64,000 nt of DNA from contig NZ_MWQK01000002.1 in NCBI RefSeq assembly GCF_002210425.1, positions 248,001 through 312,000 on the forward strand. Reading direction: 5' to 3'. Origin of the DNA: Fibrobacter sp. UWB2 (GTDB taxonomy: Bacteria > Fibrobacterota > Fibrobacteria > Fibrobacterales > Fibrobacteraceae). Of this stretch, positions 20,044 through 26,183 are shown in pieces (within the stretch, counting starts at the first letter, position 1; every line of letters begins with the position of its first letter). The notes below the pieces were generated by a model. That model was not told the origin of the DNA and did no database searches. It was given only the letters and a program-made list of their open reading frames with translations. The position numbers and the translations under genes were made by a program.

Positions 20044-20323
20044 TAGACGAAAGAACGCGTCTCCGGCGCTACAGACGAAAGACTAGAGGGTAATAAAGTG
20101 GATGATGTTTTTTTTTACAATTTTATAAAACATTAATTATCTGGTGGCTATCTGCTCCCTTCAAAAAAAAATAAAAACATTAGATTTTTTTTATTTTTTT
20201 TATTATTTTTTATTATTTTGCTTAAGGAAATGGAAAATGCAGAGTCGCCATAAAGGATGAATGCAAAGAGAAAGTCGATTCGCTTGATAGGATGTAGGCG
20301 CTAACTAAAAAAAGGATGCTGTT
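20044..20323 (+). other. AT-rich intergenic region between the kinase gene and the peptide gene
   Basis: 280 bases. The first 50 carry purine-rich GACGAAAGA-type repeats. Bases about 20105-20220 are extremely A/T-rich with long T and A runs and could hold an UP-element-like promoter or act as a nucleoid-protein site. I see no consensus promoter and no convincing gene. A 15-codon frame at 20257-20304 has no properly spaced ribosome binding site. Confidence 0.6.
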
Positions 20324-20410
20324 ATGAAGATGATAAGTCTAAAGAAGCTTCAGAAAGGTACAAAGGCCGCTGCAATGAGCGTTCGTTATACTAGTGTGTG
20401 CACCAAGTAA
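20324..20410 (+). CDS. Putative RiPP precursor peptide (28 residues)
   Basis: A 28-codon gene in good context: AAGGA eight bases before ATG. The peptide begins MKMISLKKLQKGTK, a basic leader-like start of the kind seen in radical-SAM peptide precursors. It continues AAAM and ends SVRYTSVCTK, with one Tyr, one Cys and several Ser/Thr in the last ten residues as plausible modification sites. No GG or other double-glycine cleavage motif is present. It is separated by 69 bases and a hairpin from a radical SAM/SPASM maturase gene and is the only plausible substrate gene in the operon. Assignment as precursor rests on position, size and composition, not on recognised homology. It is too short for default gene callers. 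Confidence 0.65.
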   Translation: MKMISLKKLQKGTKAAAMSVRYTSVCTK

Positions 20411-20426
20411 ACGTGCAAATTTTCAT

Positions 20427-20465
20427 ATAGTGGTTAAAGTCTATACTTTGGGCCTTAACCACTAT
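20427..20465 (+). terminator. Hairpin between peptide gene and maturase gene (attenuator or processing site)
   Basis: An 11-bp perfect inverted repeat (ATAGTGGTTAA/TTAACCACTAT) with a 17-base loop. No T run follows, so it is more likely a partial terminator, mRNA-stabilising or processing stem. Any of these would raise peptide mRNA over enzyme mRNA. Confidence 0.55.
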
Positions 20466-20479
20466 CATTATGGTTAGTT

Positions 20480-21778
20480 ATGAAATTTTCAAGGTACAAT
20501 ATAGAGATTGATATTGATGGAAATCGCATGCTGATGAATACGGTTTCCTTGGATTTGTTACCAATAGATTCAGATTTTCCGCTATGTCAGAATGGAATTG
20601 ATAGTGCAAAATTATCTTCAGAACAAATTTCTATGCTTCAAGAGGGCGGTTTTATTGTCGATGATGCTCTTGATGAACTGCAGGTTATAGAGGATAAATT
20701 TGACGCGGAAAAAACAGAATCGTTGATGTCCGTAAAACTGCTCTTATCAACGGAATGTAATTCAAATTGCCAATATTGTTATCAGCATTTTGCCAATTAT
20801 GAAAACTCAACAATAAGTGATGCGCAAATTCGCACATTTGTTTTGTGGGTAAATAATTACGTTGTGGAAAATAATATTCAAAAATTTTCTCTGGAACTTT
20901 TTGGTGGGGAGCCTTTACTTGCATCAAAACACTTACCCTTGTTATTTGATTTGTTGAATGAATTGAAAAGCAATAGGCGTTTCAGTGAATTCTCCGTTTC
21001 TATAATAACCAATACTTCTTTGTTTACGGATCAAATCCTTTCGTTGTTGGTAAAAAATGATGTTGAGTTTAAGTTTTCCATTGACGGCCCTAAGATTGTG
21101 CATGATAGCAGAAGACCTTTAAAGAATGGTACTAGTTCTTATGATAAAACTATAGAAGCAATTAAAAAAATTAAAGAGATGGGACGGATTGATCTTGTCA
21201 CGGCAAGATTTAATCTGGATAAAAGAAATATAGAATATTTGGAAAATGTTGCCCAAACTTTGCATGAATTGGGCGTAGAGCGCCTTTATTGCGGTAGAGT
21301 GTTTTTTCGAGGAAAAAAAACTCCTTACTCAGCGAATATTATAAATGAAAAAAGTTATTATCAAAATGGCACGTGTTTAAAATTATTCCATGTTCTTTCA
21401 AAATATGGGTATTCTGATACGCCTTGCGTTATAGAACCCTCTAGAGTTTGCCAGTTTTATCGTCTGCATAGTTACGTTGTGTCTCCAAAACTGGAGGTTG
21501 CTAAATGTGACGAACTTCTTGATATAAAGGAGCTGCAAGTGGGATATATAGATTCTAGTGGTTTTTTGAAAAAAGTTGGGAAAAACTATCAGCTTCAGAC
21601 CGGAAGGACTCCGTCAAAAGATATTGAATGTAAAAATTGTGCATACCTTCCAATATGTGGAATGGGCTGTCCAATAGAGGCTATGAATTTGACGGGAAAC
21701 CCTTTGAATCATGTTTGTATGAATAAAGAATTACTTCAGGAAAAAATAAAAGTTCTATTGATGGCTAATAATGAATAA
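20480..21778 (+). CDS. Radical SAM/SPASM peptide maturase (first of two)
   Basis: 432 residues. Residues 1-80 are a small alpha-beta N-terminal region of the sort that binds leader peptides in RiPP enzymes (assumed, not recognised). The radical SAM core starts at about 84 with CNSNCQYC (Cys93, Cys97, Cys100) and has GGEP at 141-144. The C-terminal SPASM region shows the usual spaced cysteines (CQFYRLHSYV, VAKC, CKNC, ICGMGCP, HVC), enough for two auxiliary 4Fe-4S clusters. Such enzymes make C-C, C-O or thioether crosslinks in precursor peptides. The ribosome binding site is weak. The gene follows the 28-residue peptide gene and overlaps the next gene by 8 bases. The Fibrobacter/Ruminococcus 'FibroRumin' maturase family is known to me by name and may be related; I cannot verify this here. 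Confidence 0.9.
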   Translation: MKFSRYNIEIDIDGNRMLMNTVSLDLLPIDSDFPLCQNGIDSAKLSSEQISMLQEGGFIVDDALDELQVIEDKFDAEKTESLMSVKLLLSTECNSNCQYCYQHFANYENSTISDAQIRTFVLWVNNYVVENNIQKFSLELFGGEPLLASKHLPLLFDLLNELKSNRRFSEFSVSIITNTSLFTDQILSLLVKNDVEFKFSIDGPKIVHDSRRPLKNGTSSYDKTIEAIKKIKEMGRIDLVTARFNLDKRNIEYLENVAQTLHELGVERLYCGRVFFRGKKTPYSANIINEKSYYQNGTCLKLFHVLSKYGYSDTPCVIEPSRVCQFYRLHSYVVSPKLEVAKCDELLDIKELQVGYIDSSGFLKKVGKNYQLQTGRTPSKDIECKNCAYLPICGMGCPIEAMNLTGNPLNHVCMNKELLQEKIKVLLMANNE

Positions 21779-22643
21779 AAAAAAATTTGAAGTCCCATAT
21801 AATTTTGACGAAGAGCTTATTCCGTTCTATAAGGAATATTCTAATTATGTAAATTTTCTGTTTCTTCCGCCCTACAAAGATGATCTTATCAATACTCGAA
21901 CGATTATCCAGTCGGCTGACAAGGGGGACTGCTATATGCCGCAATGTCGTTACGAGTATGAATCTCATTTAAAAGAAATCAAAGATGCTGGTTTGCGATT
22001 TGTTGTTCTTTGGCAAGTGAAAGACAACGTTATCTCGAAATCTATGCTTGATTATTATGTTAATCTTGGTGCGGCTGGCTTTATTGTTGCCAATGATGAC
22101 AATGCGAAAATAATAAAAAAATATGATGATGGTTTACTCGTTATATGTAGTATAGTGCAAAGATTATGTGCTGGAATGCTGGCAAAAGATTTTTCCAACT
22201 ATGACTACGTGGTTATGTATTATCCCTTTAATCGCTCATTAAATGCGATTAAACTTCTGAAAGAAATTAAAGAAAAAATTGTGATTATGCCTAATACGGT
22301 ATGCCACACGGATTGCCCAGCAATTCATCATTGGTTTCCATCAAAAGATCGTCCATTTAATCAAGATAGAGATTGTATGGCAATCAAGAATATTGATCGG
22401 TGTTGTTTTATTTATCCTGAGCACTTATCTCTTTTCGATGATTTTGTTGGTGGGTATAAATTGCAGGGTAGAGAATATCCTACTAGCATAATTAAAGATG
22501 TTTGTAGGGCTTTCTTTACTCGGAAGACTCCTCCGTCCCTTTTAGAAGCGAACATAGAAGAAAAACTCCAGGAGAATTTGTGTAAAATGACTCTTGAAGA
22601 ATATTACAATGTTAAAACATCTGATGTTGTTGCCTGCTTATGA
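21771..22643 (+). CDS. Peptidase-U32-like Fe-S TIM-barrel protein
   Basis: 290 residues. The alternating strand-helix pattern (FVVLWQVKD, AAGFIVANDD, YDYVVMYYP, KIVIMPNTVC) suggests a TIM barrel. PNTVCHTDCP (Cys178, Cys182) followed by His, Cys202, Cys211/212 and then GYKLQGRE (228-235) parallels the U32 family, where four cysteines bind a 4Fe-4S cluster and a K-x-x-GR motif follows. Known U32 members include collagenase-like proteins and the oxygen-independent hydroxylation factors UbiU/UbiV, RlhA and TrhP. An extra Cys54/Cys59 pair near the N-terminus is unusual. The gene overlaps both neighbours (8 and 4 bases), so it is part of the peptide-modification operon. Hydroxylation of the peptide is a hypothesis; proteolysis or a scaffold role are alternatives. 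Confidence 0.65.
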   Translation: MNKKKFEVPYNFDEELIPFYKEYSNYVNFLFLPPYKDDLINTRTIIQSADKGDCYMPQCRYEYESHLKEIKDAGLRFVVLWQVKDNVISKSMLDYYVNLGAAGFIVANDDNAKIIKKYDDGLLVICSIVQRLCAGMLAKDFSNYDYVVMYYPFNRSLNAIKLLKEIKEKIVIMPNTVCHTDCPAIHHWFPSKDRPFNQDRDCMAIKNIDRCCFIYPEHLSLFDDFVGGYKLQGREYPTSIIKDVCRAFFTRKTPPSLLEANIEEKLQENLCKMTLEEYYNVKTSDVVACL

Positions 22644-23458
22644 TTAATATACTTGTTGTTGGTGAAGAATCCTGGAAAATCCCTGAGCGTGCTGATGTCG
22701 CAATTTATTGCAGGAAGAATCCGGCAGATGTCGATTTGTACAGCGATTCGTCGCGAACGTTGTACATGTTGAATGAAAGTGATAAATGGATTGTTGTAGA
22801 TTATGTAATATGGCGCTGCCAGTTTTGTGAAAATTATTCCATAGAACATAAAATTTTAGATCTTATTAATTTTACAAAAACAAAGTGCATAAATAGTGCT
22901 AGAACAAACATTATGTTTGGACATAATATTTCGATGTTTAATGCAATGAACGAGTGTAATATGCCTGTCATTCCACGTAGGTTTATGATTGGAAGACGAA
23001 GTACTGTATTTGTTCATCCAGAGAATGATGTGGAGGTGTTTAAGATTGGAGATTATCATAGTGGATATGCAAAATCCATAATTCGAAATAAAGAAACGTA
23101 TCAAGATACCATAGATATGGCGTGTTTGTTTGATGATATACAATCTTTAGAGCCGTTTGTGAATTATGTGCAGGATGTTAGGATTTTGAAAATAGGGGCT
23201 TCATTTGGCGCTTACGAAAGAATTCCCTCAATGTGGAAAGCAAATGTGTGTCCGCATTTTTTGAAGGAACTTTTAATTAATGATATTCCGGCAGAAATCA
23301 TTGAGCATACAAATGCTTTGTCTGAATATATTAAAGCGGATGTTGTTGGCGTGGACTGGATAAAAGATGAGGATGGCCATTGGTATGCGCTTGAAGCGAA
23401 TCTTGCACCAGGCATGGAAAAAGAAGATAATTATAAAAAAATCGTGTCGTTACTATGA
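22640..23458 (+). CDS. ATP-grasp ligase of the RiPP-type operon
   Basis: 272 residues with the shape of RimK/MvdD-like ATP-grasp enzymes. An N-terminal alpha-beta domain is followed by the ATP-grasp fold with a probable ATP-binding Lys135 (VFKIGDYHSG), Arg181 (DVRILKIG) and a metal-binding end VVGVDW...ALEANLAPG (Asp239, Glu252, Asn254). ATP-grasp enzymes in RiPP pathways activate side-chain or C-terminal carboxylates to form ester, amide or added-amino-acid bonds. In this 28-residue peptide the C-terminal carboxylate is the obvious acceptor, because the last half has no Asp or Glu. It overlaps both neighbouring genes by 4 bases. Several cysteines (Cys60, Cys63, Cys83) lie in the N-terminal part without a known role. 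Confidence 0.85.
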   Translation: MINILVVGEESWKIPERADVAIYCRKNPADVDLYSDSSRTLYMLNESDKWIVVDYVIWRCQFCENYSIEHKILDLINFTKTKCINSARTNIMFGHNISMFNAMNECNMPVIPRRFMIGRRSTVFVHPENDVEVFKIGDYHSGYAKSIIRNKETYQDTIDMACLFDDIQSLEPFVNYVQDVRILKIGASFGAYERIPSMWKANVCPHFLKELLINDIPAEIIEHTNALSEYIKADVVGVDWIKDEDGHWYALEANLAPGMEKEDNYKKIVSLL

Positions 23459-24324
23459 ATTTGTATACGAAATCAATTAAAGAATTAAAAAAGACGAATA
23501 AAGTGCGTTTTTTTTTGCGGTTTGATCCTCTTGTTATTCCAAATGAATATGATGATAATTATATAGCTAATCAAATAGATGCCTGTAACTATTTTTTTTG
23601 TTGGTTTAGCAATCCGAATTGCTCTTTTATGGATATGCTGAGACAACAACATCGGCTTGCTGCTTTGGGAAAAACAGGGAATAACACGTATCTTATAAAA
23701 GGTTATTTTCGTACGCGAGAGGGGGGCTGCGATAACTGGGACTTGCGAGACAATCTAGCAGGCATGACCCGTTATGAACTTAGGAAAAAAGGTATTGACC
23801 ATGCTCATTTAGATTTGCTTCGTATTCGGCCTAATGAATATGATATTTATCGGGACGAAGATTATTTTAAAAAGATATACCAACCAACAACAGGGAAGAT
23901 TGGGGTGGATAGAGCAACAGTGTGTACGGCTAGCATTGCTGTTGACGATCGAAGGGTCTATAGTCATTCATTTATGTTTCGAAAAAATCGTTATTTCTAT
24001 ATAAAACATCCAGAAGGATCCGATTTTGAGTATTTGCAAGCTGAATTGGAGAAAAAAATGTCTATGTTATTAAGCCTAAAAAATGCTGGTAAAATAGATT
24101 TAGACAAGTTATTGTTCCATCTATCCTCCTATTATCAGTTGTTTTTAGTATGGATGCCTTTTGCCCATATCAATAATTCTATTGTGTGGGGCCAAATGAA
24201 TGCTATATTGCAGTATTTTGGATATGGGGCCTGTTCTCATGGTCGTTTAGATACCTATGCAATGTTGCTGTCTTCAAAGAATTTTCGGCACTTGTTTGAA
24301 CTCCATGTTAAGGATAATAATTAA
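23455..24324 (+). CDS. Unknown protein with degenerate Fic-like signature
   Basis: 289 residues, no recognised family. Residues 1-200 are mixed and rich in aromatic and basic residues, with Cys44, Cys49, Cys56, Cys92 and Cys157. Residues about 218-258 look like the core of a Fic (Fido) domain: a helix ending SSYYQLFLV, then MPFAHINNS (234-242), then a helix with Asn249 ending FGYG. This parallels HPFxDGNGR...N..L..GY of Fic AMP-transferases, but the catalytic His is Met234, Asp/Glu is His238 and the first Arg is Ser242. Any Fic-type chemistry must therefore be altered or lost. SHGRLDTYAM (261-270) follows. It is embedded in the operon (4-base overlap upstream, 2-base gap downstream), so it probably recognises or modifies the peptide. 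The Fic link is inferred by eye. Confidence 0.5.
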   Translation: MNLYTKSIKELKKTNKVRFFLRFDPLVIPNEYDDNYIANQIDACNYFFCWFSNPNCSFMDMLRQQHRLAALGKTGNNTYLIKGYFRTREGGCDNWDLRDNLAGMTRYELRKKGIDHAHLDLLRIRPNEYDIYRDEDYFKKIYQPTTGKIGVDRATVCTASIAVDDRRVYSHSFMFRKNRYFYIKHPEGSDFEYLQAELEKKMSMLLSLKNAGKIDLDKLLFHLSSYYQLFLVWMPFAHINNSIVWGQMNAILQYFGYGACSHGRLDTYAMLLSSKNFRHLFELHVKDNN

Positions 24325-24326
24325 AT

Positions 24327-25550
24327 ATGAATCTTATTATAATAGATTCCTGTACAAATTCATGTCCATATTGTTTTGCGGAAAAAGAAATGTCAAAACA
24401 TAGGGCAAATACAATGTCTATAGAAACTTTTGAGAAGGTTTTGCGCAAAATTCGAGCAACACCATATCCTGTTTCTGTAAATGTTCTTGGAGGAGAACCC
24501 TTGCTTCATCCTCAATTAGGGAAGATGATTGAACAATTAGAAGTGGAAAATAATGTTTCCGATTACACGATACTTTCTGGTGGAGTTGTGAAACAAAATT
24601 CATTTGATTTTTTTTCGCCAAATTCAAGGAAAATAAGTTTTCTTTTCAATGTCAATCAGAAAAAAGATTACAGGACGGAGCAATCGTATAATCTTGTGCA
24701 TGATAATATTGGTCGATTGATTGATAGGGGGTTCAAAGTCTCTTTGGGATTTAATATTTATCAGATGGATTTTAATGCGCAGGAAATTATTGAGTATTGT
24801 ACAACTTATGGAGTGTCTGCTCTTAGGCTTGCAGTTGCGAAACCGACGTATGGCATGGAAAATCCGAATCTTTTAATGCCGAAACAATATAGAGAACTTT
24901 CGCCAAAGGTGGCGGATCTGATAGAAATGGCATCTGCGTGTAATGTGAAGGTGAATGTAGATTGCATGCTGCCAAAGTGTTTTTTCAATGATGCCGATTT
25001 GTCAAGAGTAATCAAAGCACAACCTGGGGTGCTAGACGGAGTGTTCGGCAAATGTGGAATTGCCTTAGATGTTACACCTCAAGAAGATGTATTTCGTTGT
25101 TTTGCGACCGAGGAAATGCAAAAAAAGAAACTTGATGATTTTGAAAACTTCGAAGAAATGACGGATTTTTTTACGGATTTGTTTGATAATAGTTCAAAAC
25201 GCCCTGATATTTTCTCGAAATGCAAAGACTGTAAATATGCGGAAAATCAAACATGTAAAGGAGATTGCTATGCGAATTGGAAGGATCTTGATGTTAAAGA
25301 ATCTTTTTCGTCAATGATTGAAAATATCTATAACTGGATTGAAAAAAAAGATTTTGAAAAGGCGTATTCCCATTTAAAAGAAATAAAGCAAAATGTTCCT
25401 GCTGTGTCTCTTTTGTGGGCGTATTATTGGCTATCTTGTGGTGATAAAGTAAGGGCTCGTAGCTACGCAAGAAATGTAATAATCTTAACAAATGATAATG
25501 AGTTGATTGATAATGCAAAGAGCATCCTTGATTTCGTTTCTTCTAACTAA
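24327..25550 (+). CDS. Second radical SAM enzyme of the RiPP-type operon, with C-terminal helical repeats
   Basis: 407 residues. The radical SAM motif lies almost at the N-terminus, CTNSCPYC (Cys9, Cys13, Cys16), without the leader-binding extension of the first maturase. GGEP is at 55-58. Auxiliary cluster cysteines occur at KCGIALDV, FRCFAT, CKDCKY and CKGDC, consistent with a SPASM or shortened twitch domain. The last about 100 residues are helical, with a TPR-like pattern (KKDFEKAYSHLKEIKQ, GDKVRARSYARNVI), useful for protein docking. It starts 2 bases after the previous gene and ends the operon. Two radical SAM enzymes imply at least two radical steps on the substrate, or one acting on a different target. 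Confidence 0.88.
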   Translation: MNLIIIDSCTNSCPYCFAEKEMSKHRANTMSIETFEKVLRKIRATPYPVSVNVLGGEPLLHPQLGKMIEQLEVENNVSDYTILSGGVVKQNSFDFFSPNSRKISFLFNVNQKKDYRTEQSYNLVHDNIGRLIDRGFKVSLGFNIYQMDFNAQEIIEYCTTYGVSALRLAVAKPTYGMENPNLLMPKQYRELSPKVADLIEMASACNVKVNVDCMLPKCFFNDADLSRVIKAQPGVLDGVFGKCGIALDVTPQEDVFRCFATEEMQKKKLDDFENFEEMTDFFTDLFDNSSKRPDIFSKCKDCKYAENQTCKGDCYANWKDLDVKESFSSMIENIYNWIEKKDFEKAYSHLKEIKQNVPAVSLLWAYYWLSCGDKVRARSYARNVIILTNDNELIDNAKSILDFVSSN

Positions 25551-25890
25551 AAATGAAGACAAAGAGAGACTGTTAACTATAATGCAGGAGAAGTTTTGTG
25601 ACGCAGTTTATTTTACAATCTCGAAAATAATGGCTCTTTGTGCTTGTTTTAGCCCAAAATTCTTTCGTTTAATATTATATTAGCTCATTATAGGCGTGTG
25701 TAACATGGCTCGGTCTTGTCAATTCACGCAAGCGTGGTTGCCGCGACTCTCGCCTTTAGTTATATTTACCCGCAAATTGCATTTTTGCCTGGGTCCTGTG
25801 ACCAGATTCGCCAATTCCACTGGTGCTAGAGCAGTAAACTCGGACAAAAACATGTAATGAAACAAACAATCAAAAAAAGGAATGGCTACA
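25551..25890 (+). promoter_or_regulatory. Intergenic region with structured leader of rpsO
   Basis: 340 bases without a supported gene. From about 25700 the GC content rises abruptly relative to the operon upstream. Short hairpins are visible (CACGC/GCGTG near 25728; GGTC/GACC near 25793), consistent with a structured 5' leader. S15 is known to repress its own mRNA through structured leaders in several phyla. A/T-rich TAATATTATATTAG just before 25685 could hold a -10 box; no clear -35 is seen. No terminator for the upstream operon is evident. Confidence 0.4.
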
Positions 25891-26163
25891 ATGGCTACTA
25901 TCACTAAAGAAAAGGCTGCAGAACTCACCGCTAAGTTTGGTGCTAACGAAAAGGACACCGGTAACGTCCGCGTTCAGATCGCTATCCTCACGGAAAAGAT
26001 CAAGAACCTCACCGAACACATCAAGACCAACAAGAAGGACTTCCACTCTCTCCGCGGTCTGTCCATGATGGTTGCAAAGCGCAAGAACCTTCTCAAGTAC
26101 TACGGCGAAAAGGACATTATCGCTCAGCGTGCATTGATCAAGGATCTCGGTCTCCGCGGCTAA
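25891..26163 (+). CDS. rpsO: 30S ribosomal protein S15
   Basis: 90 residues, the normal size for S15, with typical core segments TGNVRVQIAILTEKI, HSLRGLSMMVAKRKNLLKYY and the ending LIKDLGLRG. S15 binds the central domain of 16S rRNA early in 30S assembly. I chose the second of two in-frame ATGs because the only Shine-Dalgarno sequence (AAGGA) sits about nine bases before it but abuts the first; the first would add MAT. pnp follows after 20 bases, the common rpsO-pnp arrangement. Confidence 0.97.
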   Translation: MATITKEKAAELTAKFGANEKDTGNVRVQIAILTEKIKNLTEHIKTNKKDFHSLRGLSMMVAKRKNLLKYYGEKDIIAQRALIKDLGLRG

Positions 26164-26183
26164 TTCTCTGACTGGAGATTTTT

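Noticed and set aside
20257-20304. A 15-codon frame (MNAKRKSIRLIGCRR) upstream of the precursor gene
   Set aside because: AAAGG directly abuts its ATG, leaving no spacing for ribosome binding, and it has no leader/core layout; a regulatory leader peptide cannot be fully excluded.
25582-25683. A 33-codon Cys-containing frame after the second radical SAM gene, considered as a second precursor
   Set aside because: No ribosome binding site, hydrophobic irregular sequence, and it overlaps the likely rpsO promoter region.
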